In this document: positions 11,602 through 24,472 of the stretch, one piece after another
How positions within the stretch are numbered: the first letter of the stretch is position 1
Layout of the letters: every line of letters starts with the position of its first letter
Assembly: GCA_023078685.1 (NCBI GenBank)
Contig: JALGAS010000009.1
Span: 1,240,001-1,304,000, forward strand
DNA from: Neopestalotiopsis rosae
Lineage: Eukaryota > Ascomycota > Sordariomycetes > Amphisphaeriales > Sporocadaceae
DNA: 64,000 bases
Direction of reading: 5' to 3'
Notes under the pieces: model-generated
What the model was told of the DNA's origin: nothing
Database searches by the model: none
Seen by the model: the letters and a program-made list of their open reading frames with translations, nothing else
Program-made: the position numbers and the translations under genes

Positions 11602-13790
11602 GGCGATCGACGCAGGGTTCAGGCGGGTTGAAACGAGAGATCTATGGGATGATCTAGATGGAGATCTAATGTCCGTGTAAGCACGTATTTTGTGAGCAGC
11701 AACTTCTGCATGGCCCTCAGTAAACTCCCCTCCTTCTCTCGCGAGAGGGTAATCCAGCGGCTTTCTATAAATACGCCGATAGGGCCTTTCTGCTTCTTTG
11801 CCGAACACCACCCACCCAGGAACAAACAAATTCACGCAAAATTTGCTTGTTTGTGACTTCCCGGCCCTGTTATCCCCCAGAGTCGCCCCTCGTTGGTCCG
11901 CGGCATCTATCCGATCTGCGTGCGACTTGGGCCTCTCCTCTCTGCTCCTAGAGGCAAACCCAAGTCCGCCAATCCCACGCTCCCCCGAGCGCCGATACCC
12001 TTGATGAGTCCCATTTTCCTTGCACAATCCACATGTGCAAAAGGACCCTTGATGATCAGATTCCTGGTATTTCACTCACACTGCTTACCTGCTGCCTGGT
12101 ATATCACTCTGGGGGAGGAGTAGATAAAGTCTTGGCAGATCGTGTTTCGATAGGAGTGGAGTCCCAAGGGTTCACCGGTTTAATCGAGAAGGGTAGCTCA
12201 GCCACCCGTTACATAGTATCGCACGTGCTCGTCTTCAACGGTCCAAATAGCCATATTACTTGTGTTTGAAAGTATAATCCTGTACATATATTATATATCA
12301 ACATACTTGAGCACTCAGTAGAGTTCTACACGGTATGGTTATGATTCAGGAAATGCCGTTTAGCTTCTGAACTTGAACGAAAATGACTACGGCTTACGAT
12401 TTGACACTAAAATGACATCACGTTGTGGTTGTTCAACATCGACCTCACGAAAGAAGATGGATGCAGACCTCAACGCTGGCTCGGAACAACCTTTGACGGG
12501 CAGGTCGACAGGTGTATTAACAGAGATCGAAAGACGAATTGAGCTGAATGACACATGGTCACCTGCATGAACGGAAGTTTTCCATATATCACTCACCAGC
12601 ACGCCAATATATTGAGAGAGGGGCACGTACGTGGTGACCTGTAGGAATGGGTAAAGAATTGTGGGATATCAATGCATTGCACTCCATCTTTGCACATATG
12701 CAATTTGGGGGCAAATATACATCAAATGCCTTGGATACGTCGCAGAAAGCGCAGCATCACGTGAAGTTGTGCCTACAGACTACGGATGGTCGTGATACCT
12801 GCGGCAAGCCTGTGTGACTGACTCGCGCTAGAACGGCTCTCAAGCAGTTCCCGCAAACCTATAACGAGTCATATCCAAATTGAACTAAATACTGGAGTGC
12901 GCAAACATTAAATATCCTTAGTGTTTGTGAAAGTGTGTCTGATTCGCTATTAAACAGTACATTTGTCAGTTTGTCTTCGAATTGTCATACCTCCGTACTA
13001 TAGCGATCACAATAATTGGCAAACACCGCGACTATTTTCGAATTACTTGTCCCTCTTCGGTCTATCTAGAATCACAGCCTTTTCCTTGATGGCCTTTTGT
13101 TTTCACCACCCACAAATTATGTGAGCTAAGCGTTTCAACAGTACTTTTGCGTTTGTCGTTGAGACTTGGGGGCGGATAATTGATTGAGTCTTAACCGGTG
13201 TCCAGTCAAGATGCACCAGTTTTGTGAATAGGTGGCGAGGCTAATTCAATCATTAATGATGGAACGAATCAAGAAGTATTCGACGACGAGATAACAGTGT
13301 TACAGGAGAGGGTGTCTCGGGTATGTGTAAGGAGATCTACTTCCTTTTCTAGCCTTTCTCATCAGGAGGGAGGGAGAGAGTTGGAATACAAGCAGCCATT
13401 ATGGAATCATCGCCCTCAAAATCAAGGCTCTGCGGTCAGCTTCTGTGCCTGGAATTTTGTGCTCAAAAGTACCTGACGAGCCTGACGAGCCTGACGCTGC
13501 GAGGTCCTTCGTTGGGCGAATTATCGGCTAGCAAAGACCAGGTGCTGATGGCGAATCAGGAAGTCTTGCCACAGCCCCTCTGCCCCCCAGAGATGCGGGG
13601 ACATGCAGGCTAAGCAGCAAACGCACAACATAGAGTCCAATTCTCGTGGTATCAATACAATATCAAGAAAGAATTGAAAGCTCTCTTTCACAGACGAAAA
13701 TGAGAAAAAAGAATACATGGGAATGTGAGTAATAAGCGGTCTTTGCATATTCGTGATCACCTGGCGAGGCGTTTGAATTGAGATGAACAT

Positions 13791-13810
13791 CAGATCAGAT
13801 CAGATCAGAT
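13791..13810. repeat. (CAGAT)4 microsatellite
   Basis: Four uninterrupted copies of CAGAT in the AT-rich island. Confidence 0.85.
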
Positions 13811-14330
13811 CATCCCAGCAAGCCACGGCCAATCTGTCCGTGGCTGCACGATAAAGATAGCATGCAATGACGCAATTTTATTTGAATCTCGAGATTCAAA
13901 CGTACTGTTCATCCGATCATCTTCAGATCATTCTCTGTTCTGGGAAATCTTTTGTGTTTTATTCAGATTCTGAGGGTTGGGTTGTGAGTTCGCAAGCCAG
14001 GATAAGTGGTAAAGAACAAAGTATAGTACTCTTGATGTGGTTGTATTCGAGCTAGCCTCTTGCATAATTTGTACACGCATGCGTTATGCTCACGAATGAA
14101 GTATCGCAGGCATGAGTTATTCTCCTTCGAATCATCCCACGTAGGCTGCAGATATATTATATGTGATGAAGGCATATACGCCGACCGCATTCAGCTTACA
14201 GCCAATGCTCGAGAAGGTCTCCACAGCTGCGCACCAGTCTGATAACTCCCTCTCGGCGATCATGTCTCTCCTACTTTGACTGTTGTAGGCTGTATACTCT
14301 GCGATGAATGCCTCTTACTCTACAGCAGCT

Positions 14331-14391
14331 GCAGACGAAGGCCCCTGCAGGCGAAGGCCCCGCAGATCAAGTCCTTGCAGACAAAGTCCCT
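14331..14391. repeat. Four imperfect 15-bp tandem repeats
   Basis: Units begin GCAGACGAAGGCCCCT, GCAGGCGAAGGCCCC, GCAGATCAAGTCCTT and GCAGACAAAGTCCCT. Read on the minus strand in one frame they give a five-residue repeat of the form GLxLQ. The surrounding open frame is short, so coding is unproven. Confidence 0.7.
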
Positions 14392-15793
14392 GCCACAGCC
14401 GCATACAAGCCATAACGTCTGTCACCCTAGTCCATGCAAAGTCCTTCGTAGTATGAAAAGATCTTGACCGGTATCCTCGAGTGGTATTTCTGAGAAAATT
14501 TGATGATTGGTTCCGCATTTTGTTTCACATGCAAGCGATGCAACACATTCATGGCATGGGCAACATGCGCTGCTGCTATTGGGGAGTGCGAGTACATGAG
14601 AGCGCAGTACATTTACCTAGGATTTATGCGATGCAACAGACAATGAAGGTGGTTCAAGTAATGCGATGGCTATTCAAAGGTGGTGGCTCGTGACTTTGGC
14701 TGGGTTGGCAACGTTTTCAGTTTGAGGTGGCGTCTGATGTGAGCGACATTCAGATACATATGCGAAAGAGGATGAGGAATGCAGTATTTATAACAGAGCA
14801 TGATATGATCAAAATCGCAAATAATCCTTTGCCAAGGATAATCACTAGAAGCAGGCAGCTCGATTGAGGACGGCTGACAATCGGGTGGCCCCGCAGAGTT
14901 CGTCGATTTGAACCCCCAAGCCAGCCTTACGACAACGTGGTTGAAATTAGAGCAAGGGTATCCACTGTTATCTGAGTGGTTGATCGTTCAGTACTTTGTA
15001 AACCGCGCCTTTGACTTGCATATTCAGGATTGTATAATGATGGTAAAAGTACCGGGAATTTCGGAGTTCCAATGCATCCGACTCTGCGTCCGCGGTTCGC
15101 TTTAGATGTAGCAGTGATTGGCGAAGAGGGAGAAAAGAACGAGGGGAGAAAACAAGAACCTTTTTTCTATTTGTCGAAAATTGCAACAGAGGTACTGACC
15201 TAAGCCTGAAGGTCGGTATCTACCTGGACCAAGGTACGCTGTATGTTGTATCAATAGCAAGTATTCTATTTTATGAATCAAGGCCTGCCATTCTCTCGCT
15301 ATGCTAGATGTACCTTCTATGCGAGGGCCGCAAGTAGAGTCGGACTATATAAAGAATCGCTGTCCACTATTTTTTCTTAGAAAATGCTTTGTAATTAATT
15401 TGGCGTCGTCCGGGTTGCACCATACTTCTATCTTAAATTGCCTGGTGCCCGTCTGTCATCTCATACGATCGGATTGTATACTATCAGAACAACTTACAGG
15501 TGATCATACCAACCAAAATTTAGCAATTTATTGTAAGTAGAAATTTTCCGCTTCTTTCACTGTAACGAAATTTGGCTCTAACTGTAAAGCATTATAGAAT
15601 TCATACTTGACGTATCTACTATTCCATTCAGGGACGTCAAGTGACTGTTACGGATGGAATAAAAAGCCTTTATATTGGATGTTTGTATTGTCCAATCATT
15701 CATTCGTTCATCCAGCTTAGTGTGTTATGTCTCCCATCAATGAATGATAAATAGCTAATTCACCACGGGCTTCCGCATAGATACAAGTGCACT

Positions 15794-16131
15794 ATGAGCC
15801 AAAGCACAACAAAATCTTTGATCTATGGGTAAATCATGTCACAATTTCTTCTTCTCCTAGCTTTTCGTTACCTCAATCCCCCGTATCGTTTGGCGCTAAC
15901 AACACATGACTTAGTGTTTGCCCAACCAAACCATCTGTGGCAATAACCCGTCATCTTCCAGCCTCAAGAACACGCGACTGTTATGTCGGAGCATATATCG
16001 AGAGAAAGGATGATGCTGGAGATCTAGCAGCAGCTTTAGCCTTCAATCCGGAGGCATCTTCAGAGAGGATTGCTACGCGTAAAGCAGCTGCGCAGAGCGT
16101 GATTACTCGGACGTCGCGCACGTTTGCTTAG
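15794..16131 (+). CDS. 83-aa paralogous family, copy A (intact)
   Basis: I do not recognise this protein. Coding exons are 15794-15828 and 15915-16131, totalling 252 nt (83 residues). The intron is 86 nt, with donor GTAAAT and acceptor CTTAG, and splits the Gly codon after ILE-TYR in phase 2. The product starts MSQSTTKSLIYG, then has KPSVAIT, a central YIERKDDAGDLAAALAF, then NPEA and a basic Ala-rich tail. There is no signal peptide or membrane segment; the C-terminal half is probably helical. It is closest to copy C in its first exon (STTKS) and to remnant E in its second. It lies alone in AT-rich DNA. The clean splice and open frame, conserved across paralogs, argue for a real gene. Confidence 0.65.
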
Positions 16132-19100
16132 CACTTATGCGGAGAAAATATATGCACGGTTAGGCCGATACTACAAGTCTTGTGGATTAAACACTACGTA
16201 CCTATGTTTGTCTCTTTACTCCTCGGCTTGGAACTGGTTGGCTTCATTTTCTTAAACAACCATGAAACTCCTCTGCGGCTGCTTCAAGCGTACTGATTTC
16301 CTTGGCTGCTTATTACTCATGAAATATAGCTGCCTAGCATTACTGTACTGGCGTACGGGCAGCCCTATCAATATTCTTGAGGCTCTGCGCTAGTGGAAAC
16401 ATCATAGTTGATTGTCATGCTGATATCTCACGAGTCATGCATGATGGCTGAGCTTATGCTGGGCAAGATGAAAGGAGTATATTGTGAAACCAAAATCACT
16501 AGCTAGGTAGGCATAAGCCAAATAACTTGACCCCATTTGGATAATTGATGTCACTCTGTATTTCCAGCGTCCCACGACTTATGCAGGCAAGCCGAGCCAC
16601 AATCATATGCACCAAATGTGGGTGCCTATCGGCTTTACGCGTATTGACGCTCTCATTCATGACATGAGATGAGTTATAGCCAACTTCCCTTTGCTTTTCG
16701 CAGATAAGTGACCGCCGGCAGACATCGGTTCAAACCCCCCACTAGCCGCATCCCGCTCAGAATTCGGAGACCCAGATGCAACATTCAACATGAATGCAAG
16801 TCATCAGCTTGCCCCCAGATGCTTACCAAATACTCGCATACGTTCCTTCAACCCCTGCCAGCATGTTACGGATGCCATAAACACACTGATATTATGTCAT
16901 ACACATTGTGAACAGCTTGCAGCTAGACTGGGATCCATCCAAAGGAACCCGGATGTGACGAATTTAAAAGCGGTTGAACGTATACTTAGATCTGTTGCAA
17001 TTATGGTCTCTCAGTCCAAGACCAGTCCGAAAGGTACCTTTCTCGCTTGATCGACACACGCAACCAGCATCAAAACGCGCTTTCTATGGCACAAGACGGT
17101 CGAGAACCTGCGGTTAGCCTGTTATGCAACATTAATTTTGGATCAGCGAGACATATTTGTCTGCTAGCGTTGCCTGATTCAATATCCTATGATTCCTCAG
17201 GCAGATATGTCAGTCCATTCACTGCATGATGAAATGCCATCTACTGCTCTGTATGCCGTGAAGATTTGATCTCTAGGCGCCGATTGTCACTGCCGAATGA
17301 TGATGACTGCCTTCGTATCCGGACAGTAAGCCTCGGGCACCAGATCTTCCGGGCCACTGTGTGAGAGGCACCTGAGTGTAGATAAGTCTGGAGATGCAAG
17401 CGATCGTACAACCATACCCAGAATCTGGTGACGAATTACATATTTCAAAGACGCATGCATGCGGTGAACAATGATATGTTTCATGACGGTGAAAAATCAC
17501 CAGCGGGATTCCAAAGGTATGCTCCTACCGGTTCTAGTTGGGCACAAAACCCCCACCAGGGTGTGCTGACTATGTTGGGGGGAGGAGGTTTTGTTAGTCA
17601 TGTTTGCTTCGGCTAGTGTTCGATATAAGCTGAAAATGACAAAATTTTGTCCGAAAGCAGAAGTCCCACTCTTTAAGGTTGCAACACGGCATTCGACCAA
17701 CCAGCGGGAGTTTTTCCAATTCGGTCGCCCTACATGATTCTCACGGAGCAGCTGCCTGGGCGACGCTTTGGACAGAAGAAGGGGGGAATAGTAGAAGATA
17801 GTCAGATAGTATAGAAGAAGGAAGACCTGGCGCGGTCGGGGCACCTCCATGACCGTCTTAGTACGGGATTAGAGGGCAGAAGAGATCCGTGCTGATTGTG
17901 CCATTTGTTCTAGACCAATAATAATGTGCTTATTTTGTGAAATAATAGAAAGGAAACATATTCAGTCAATCACGGTAGTCCAGGTAGCTCGTAAGTCCGA
18001 TTGCTGTCTCCGGAGCGGGACGGCGGGTGGCATTTTTCAGCTTTTGGGATCTCTAATTGCGATCAATCCAAAGGTCACGCGAATGAATCTACCTAGGTAT
18101 GGTGGGTGGCAGCTCACATCCTTCTCTGCCTCATCCTCAGGTGTACAAGGATCATTCGTGATAGGTATAAGCACGGCACCGGCATCTGTGATTTCGGTGT
18201 GATGCACATAACATCGATGAGGCCTTAGCTTCTATCTTCCAATCCGCCGCCCGTCCGTGCCGGTAGGTATGCGTATCATCTCGCATGCCGCGTTGAGATC
18301 AGCATAGGGCATAGCGCGACCATGGAGAGGGCAAGATGGCCAATAGCACAGGGTTGTAATTTCATCGATATAATCCTCAAAGGGAGGGTTCCTCCAGCGC
18401 TGACTGTATTCTTTCAATGAATGACATGACTCAACCAAGCCAAGAACTGACAAGCAGGTATCATCACACAGAAACACCACTGATACGAGAGGATATACTT
18501 TAACCGCAGCCAGTCACATCTGCTGGCGGCTTTGGAATTCAGGATCACGCCCGGGACTGACTAGTGCGCTACGTATATGCCGCATGAACAGTACATAGGT
18601 GAATTTAAGCGACGGCCGAGCGGGCATGGGTGGTATCCTAGATTGGGGTTGGCCCATTGCCCCGGCACTGCCGTACAAGTATAGGGAAATGCTATACGAT
18701 TCTTGGCGTGAGTGCGCGCGTGCAGTATCCATGAGCTGACATCGTTGACCGAATGCTGTTCCGGAGATAAAATTGATATATCATTGAAAGTATTTTTATC
18801 GTAGAATTGCGTCTTGATCCTATTTATGCCTTGTCAGGCGTCTCGTGTCACTCGTTGACATGATGTGAGCAACTGCGAAATGGCATTGCACATTTACATA
18901 TAAGTGGTGTCTCTACACTCTTTATCACATGAATCCGGTAACGCAGCGTAAAACCGGTTTCTGATGTTCAACTTGTGCCCTTTTCTAATCCTTATCATTT
19001 AGAGTCCAGTATTTTAATTGCATCTGTTTCGGAACCTTACGTCAAGATACTGTTGAGCTCGCCTAGGTAGATGAATGGAGTTGTGGAGCTATACTTTGTC

Positions 19101-19148
19101 CGATAGCATACTAATGCGGTATAATACAGACGAGTTCAGATCAATGAT
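16132..19148. other. AT-rich spacer between copies A and B
   Basis: No confident gene. An 86-codon ATG frame at 16790-17050 has a fairly coding-like C-terminal half (EQLAARLGSIQRNPDVTNLK) but no recognised domain. A 117-codon minus-strand frame at 17497-17850 has a hydrophobic N-terminus and is also unassigned. Confidence 0.4.
18898..18904 (+). promoter_or_regulatory. TATA box of family copy B
   Basis: ATATAAG lies 251 nt before the copy B ATG. The following bases (TGTCTCTACACTCTTT) match the corresponding bases after the TATA box of copy F, so the core promoter looks conserved between paralogs. Confidence 0.5.
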
Positions 19149-19483
19149 ATGAACCAAAGCAGTGAAGTATCTCTCTCTTACGGGTCAGTATCCCTCCGTC
19201 ATCTCGTATGTTGTTTCTGTCACCAATTCACATCATCGAGTTCGCTTCGGATAACACATGCTGTACCAGTACAAACTCACCAAAGCCCACGGTCGCGATA
19301 ACGAAGAATCTACCATCAACAACTCGAGATGCGATAATTTGAGGGTTTATTGAGAACAAGGCTGATGTTGGAGATTTTATCGCAGCCGCAGCTTTCAGGC
19401 CTGAAGCGGCTGAACACAGATTTACTGCGCGGGCAGCAAGCATACGGGACGTGGTCAACAATGCAGTGACCAAGCTAGGATAG
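19149..19483 (+). pseudogene. 83-aa family, copy B (premature stop)
   Basis: Exons 19149-19183 and 19270-19483 with an 86-nt phase-2 intron at the same place as in the other copies. The first exon reads MNQSSEVSLSYG and the second starts TNSPKPTVAITKNLP. An in-frame TGA stands at 19340-19342 where copy D has CGA (Arg). The frame beyond it is intact to the normal end (VTKLG, then TAG) and conserves the DVGDF and RPEAAE blocks. The copy is one codon shorter than the others. A TATA box at 18898 and a probable 5'UTR intron at 19067-19129 (TACTAAT branch site, TACAG acceptor) match copies D and F. This is likely a recently disabled gene. Confidence 0.7.
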
Positions 19484-22202
19484 CTCTCACTAAACGGAAA
19501 TATCCACTGCTGGTCGGCAAATAAAGTGAACCCGATGCATTTTTTTCAATGCTTAATCCAGCGATCATGATTGCAGGATTGCCTGTATACGGGACCAATT
19601 GATCATAAAATTAGTTATAGTCACAGATTTGCGTAAAGTAAGACCCGAAATATCTCCCAATCCCAGTCTCCCGCTGCTCACAGAGTGTTTGTCGTTCATT
19701 AATGTGGTATATCTTCTGACGCCCTAGAGGTTCGATCTGGACCTATTCGGTGCCAAAGTCTCAACATTTTAGGTACCCGGGTAGGTAGGTACATACTATA
19801 TGTATAGTCGGCTAACCCCACCACTGCTGGGTGCAACTCGGTCAGCAGCCAGACGTCGAAGCAGCGTGCGAGATCGATTATGTACCCGGCACGTCTTACC
19901 GACAGGCATATCATGTCTGCTTCGAAATATCCATTAGATCAGATCAGAGTCTAGCTTGGCCGCACATGTTGTGCATCATGGTGGGGCGGGCGGAAGCATT
20001 CTGGCGTGACAGGGGCGTTGTTGGTAGCGGCGCCCGAAAATGCTAACCAGTGCGATATCCTTGATTGCAAAGGGTGTCTTGAGGAACACTGTGAAATCAT
20101 TGCTAATAAGTCAGCCATCGACCATTGCACGTGCTCATTCTGGAGGCACAGATTGCTATAAATACATTTTGTGTTTCAAATCACAAAAGATGCTTACCCA
20201 TGTGTTGGCAGAACCATTCAGACCAAGGGGAATCGAATTGGACAACTATACGGACCCCGAAAGTCGTATCGATGCATGTCAGTCACACCAAGGTCAATGC
20301 TAATGCTCTCTTAGAGCCAGCGCGCAAGTCCCCCGCAAACCGATCATACCCCCATTTTCCTGTACTTGTCTCGATGCTTCCACATTCCTCTCAGTTGGTA
20401 TAACGTTGTGGTTTCTTTATATTTATATTAATTTCTTCTTGAATTATTTTTCTCCTTTGAATAAACACACTGTAATGTCAATCATGAAGCCTCAGTAAGA
20501 TCAGCAATTGAAGCCTTGTAAAATCTGAAACCTCATCAAGCTAGAGTACAGACTAATTTGACTGCGTTGCCATTTCTAATTTCAGCGCAGCCCGGCCCAT
20601 AGTTGATGGTTAGATGAAGCGGCCTGATCGGTCAATCTTTGAAATCAGCAGTGAAATTCAGAAATATAATCTGGTTACAATCTTCAGATCTTGACTTTAA
20701 TCAAGCGATAGGTTGAAGACACCATACAAGCACAGCTGTCACACGCCATGAGACGTGATTATAGTCATGAGGCTGTGCGACCAACGCCGATGCTTGGGAA
20801 CGGCCAAAGACGATAGAGTATGCTCAAAGCCACTAGGAATCATTCGCAGTTGTTTCGTCGGCAGCAATACGGGTGATCTGGCTTGCAGAATGTGGCCGTA
20901 CTGGATATGTCTTGGCATGATCACGACGGAGTGATCGTTCTCCTAGGTAAACCGACAGCAAGACTTTTGGTCAAGGAGACCGACCCAAACATCATGAAGT
21001 CGCTGGAATAGATAGACATCATGACATGGTACACGCGCCAAGTCACATAGACTCTGTTTCCCAATTTTTTTTTTGGTTCTTTTTTTGTTCCTCTGTCCCT
21101 GGAATGGCGCCTATTTGGAAGTTGCATGCGGCGTGGACATCAAGTAGGCAGACTATTCCACACCCGCATACTTCGACTATTGCTGTAGTGAACTTGTCGC
21201 CGGAACACTGGAGAAGAAAACGGTCAACTTGGAGGTGATGGAAGGTCAGTTGTAAGGACTCGCCGGGGGTAGGGATTCCACCAAGGTATACCAGTCTAAC
21301 CTAGTTGACTGTCCTATCCAATATGGGCGTGATTAGTACATGATCAAAAACTGGATTTGGGTTGGCATAGAATTATATCGAGAGTGCCCAAACAATAAAT
21401 AAATCAAGAGCACGTATGAGAAATCGACTTTGCTTTGCGCTGCGCTTCTCCAAACTCGTAATTGTCTCGATTTCTAGAGTGCCAGGTATTAGCCGACACT
21501 CTTCGGCGAGCGTAAAGACAACGATCCTGATGCAAATGATCACTAGAAACAAGAGTCTATTAAGCTCATGGGCATGCGGAGGTATTCGAGGAAACAACTT
21601 TTGGGGGGAAAGGCAATAGGCGAACTGGTTCGCCCGTTCTACTTAAGCCTCAAATAAGGCAACCTCTTTCCACATCCTTCCATTTACAGGGGTGGACCCC
21701 TGTGACGACTTCGACAACGCTGAGGCTCAAAAGTCGTGTTGCGAAGAGCCATGGCGACCAATCAACAGAAGGGCATACTATTTCGCCGACCCAAGGTAGA
21801 ATATCTCAACAACGGTAGTAAATCTGGCACGAGCATTCACATTGAGTTTCTTTCGTTGCGAATATCACCCAATTCAGAACTTTTTCCTAGCCAGTGATTT
21901 CTGACTTGCGAAGGGCAAAGTTTTACCAATATGTTACCGTATATATTCATCTGGTCACTCGCACTTTCTCTGGTATTCATGATGTCGATACAAAACCAGC
22001 TTCCATTCGATAGATTTATACTACGGTACAACTTTCGGATTACATCGGTCCTGTCTAATAACAGCCTGCGTGGGATATCCTTCTTTTCAATACCTCTATG
22101 GTGTTGTACTGCTGCCCGTCTGTTACCGAATGAAGGACCATACTGCGATCCTATTAGCAAATGTCTACACGGCGAATAGGATAGCATAAATCAACTACTA
22201 TC
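19484..22202. other. AT-rich spacer between copies B and C
   Basis: A TATA-like TATAAATA near 20158 precedes a 29-codon ATG frame, but no product is recognisable. The right end is the promoter of copy C, with TATATATTC near 21940. I see no other gene. Confidence 0.4.
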
Positions 22203-22541
22203 ATGAGCTCAAGCACCACGAAATCCTTCAATCGCTGGTGTGTTTATCTTCTGCCTTTCCTCAATACATAACTAAAACCCTTCTTGTCTTTGGTGATTCT
22301 TGAGACTAACGTATGATGACTTAGTGATAGAGCACCGAAACACCCCATCGCCATTACGAAGAGTATTCCACCTCGAGCACCTCCTCACATCGAAGTCCAA
22401 TCATACCTCGATAGCAAGAATGATGCAGGGGATCTGGCTGTAGTCATAGCTTACGAGCTCCGGACTTCAACGGAAAGGATGAAAAAACTAATAACAACCG
22501 TGGAGGATTCTGTTAGAAGAGTTCCTCCAAGGTCTGGATGA
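22203..22541 (+). CDS. 83-aa paralogous family, copy C (intact, most diverged)
   Basis: Unrecognised protein of 83 residues. Exons are 22203-22237 and 22325-22541, and the 87-nt intron (GTGTGT donor, TGACTTAG acceptor) is in phase 2 after residue 11. It starts MSSSTTKSFNR, nearly the same as copy A at the DNA level, and carries HPIAITKSIPP and YLDSKNDAGDLAVVIAY. The block that reads PEA in other copies is replaced by LRTSTER, and the C-terminus is RVPPRSG. Exon lengths are exactly those of copies A, D and F, although the sequence has drifted most. That argues for maintained function, or at least for very recent loss of constraint. Confidence 0.6.
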
Positions 22542-22695
22542 GGCTTATTGGACGGCGCACCATCGTCATTGGTTTGGCTATACCATTCACTCGAACACGA
22601 CGTAACGTGTCTTTGTTGGCTTGAATGAAGTCAGACTATTGTGGATGCCAGGTGTTGAAGGAGGAATCATTTGCCATTCATGGGCCGATGCAAAA

Positions 22696-22703
22696 TATAA
22701 AAG
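22696..22703 (+). promoter_or_regulatory. TATA box with CA-rich leader
   Basis: TATAAAAG is followed by an AC-rich, G-poor leader (AACTCATCAAATACATCCC and more), a pattern typical of strongly transcribed fungal genes. The next ATG, at 22785, opens a 42-codon frame. Confidence 0.45.
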
Positions 22704-22784
22704 AACTCATCAAATACATCCCATCAATCACCATCAACACATCTACTTTGCACCTCTCCCATATTTTTTTTCATCAGGGATTTT

Positions 22785-22913
22785 ATGGTGTCGGTTTCCT
22801 TGTACGGGGCCACGATCAGCTATCATGCTGTTCCGGAGTACTTCCAACAGATCAGACATGTGTTGAATTCTATGATCGTATTGCTTTGCTCCAATATTGA
22901 CAAAGCATTGTGA
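22785..22913 (+). pseudogene. Possible truncated DUF1993-like gene remnant
   Basis: A 42-codon frame reads VSVSLYGATISYHAVPEYF, then IRHVLNS and SNIDKAL before a stop. Its layout (SLYxATI, a helix with VPEYF..IRHVL, then SNID) resembles the N-terminus of DUF1993 proteins as I remember the family; a complete member lies at 56.8-57.4 kb. The downstream two thirds of such a protein are missing. The promoter just upstream looks real. Alternatively it could be an independent small gene. The assignment is tentative. Confidence 0.35.
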
Positions 22914-23091
22914 GAACCACCACGCAGTTCATTTCCTGTCATAAAGGCCGGTGGTCTGGGTCGAGCGCCAATGGCTGCTTTTATAATATCTTGAGGTGGA
23001 GTAACTACCTAGGTATCCAGTCAGAAGTGTGAGCGTTGAGCACCGAATCTCGAGGAATCTGGTATGGGAAGTCGCCGGATTGAGGCAAGTG

Positions 23092-23124
<33 letters not shown>
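23092..23124. repeat. Poly-A tract, 33 A
   Basis: An uninterrupted run of 33 A. It might be the tail of a retrotransposed sequence, but I could not identify a matching element to its left. Confidence 0.8.
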
Positions 23125-23125
<1 letters not shown>

Positions 23126-24472
23126 CAATAATAAATCCGACGGCCTGGGCCGAATGGGGATGTACATGTTCCAGGGAAGAAGAAGTGAAGAATAAGAAAA
23201 GGAAACTGGCCAAGTGATGTCACAAATTGGAGACAGATCACAATCACGGTGCAAATAGTATACGCCTTTAGTACTGGCTGGGCACCAGAATCATACACCA
23301 CCACGATCTGCCCAACACGGCCGTGAAGGAAAGCATGCAAATCAGGTGCGCTTCGGCTGGCGTTTCGTGCAAGCTGGGAAGGATGAAAAAGTATCGACGC
23401 CGAACTTTCCTTCTTTCGACAAGCCCGAATGCATCCCTTAAGGGAGGTACGGTGATGCGAGTAGATACAACATATCATTCTTCCTCGCATGGACATGGAC
23501 TACTCGAGCCACTAATGGTGAGGAGAATTAAGACGGAGACGGTCTAGGCGAGGACAACACAGCAACCAGTTTGAGTGGGGGCAAAAGGGTTGCTCAGGCT
23601 TTCGTTCATGGAAAGCGGTATGGTATTTTTCCTGTCCCCTTGATTGCCTTTTTCTGTCCTGAACGGTATGTTTCGCGGGCGTGTAATACGGGCGGGGGTA
23701 AGTCGCCGTGCTAGGCGTTCTGGCTGGTCTCTCAGGCATACAAATACTGAACTTGTATGGTCGATCGCAATGAGCGCTGTATTGAAGACTCCATCGGGAC
23801 GTATCGTAGTACAGTTGAAGACCAAAAGTTTAGGAAAAAGAGAAAGAGAAAGTTGGACATTGAATGGGCGGCAGCCCCTCTTATGCTACTTGTATGTCAC
23901 CTGCGTCCGATCGACAGGGGTATCATCTCACAGTAAATTCGCAGGGAAAATCGTGCGTCCGGTTTTGCAAGGATTATGGCAAAGTACTCCTGTCGGTTGT
24001 GCTGCACGTTGAACTTTCTGGCCTATAACAAGCGCCCCTAGCCACAATCACACTGCATGTGCTTGCCCACGTGCATCAATGCTCGTAAAGGTTGCCCTGA
24101 GTTCCTCAGCTATCGAGAAGTGATATTAGATTTGTAGGGTGAAATTATCAACTGGGACTGGGTAGAAACAAAGATTGACTGGTTCGCCATGGTGCGTGAA
24201 CGGAATGCTTAACGGATTGACAAGGCAATCGGGTGTTGTTGAAAGTGGTACATGGGGTCAGTCTAGGGAGAAGCAGGTTTCAGATGAATGTGTTATTGTA
24301 AGTCTTGGTCTGCATGATCTTTCGCATGCTATCTAGCGTGCATGGACTCTGAAATCGAACAGATACTCCAAAGAATATGAACTTATTTGCCAATTTTCAG
24401 TCTGCTGAATCTGCCGTCGTTTCTTCTGACGGCCATTCTTCTAATGGGCGAAGCGGTGGAATGCAACTGAGC

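Larger units (their letters stand above)
11602..15793. other. Start of the gene-poor AT-rich island
   Basis: Contains the esterase promoter on its left side. It also has a short pentanucleotide repeat at 13791-13810 and a 15-bp tandem repeat at 14331-14391. I see no convincing gene. Open frames are short and not supported by codon pattern or homology I can recognise. Confidence 0.5.

Noticed and set aside
11602..12075. 158-codon upstream extension of the esterase frame
   Set aside because: The extension is basic and unlike any alpha/beta hydrolase N-terminus; the family-like sequence starts at the ATG at 11601.
16715..16745. tRNA-like B-box (GGTTCAAACCC)
   Set aside because: No cloverleaf or A box could be drawn around it.
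23092..23124. Poly-A tract as a retrotransposon tail
   Set aside because: No LINE- or SINE-like sequence precedes it and no target-site duplication is evident.
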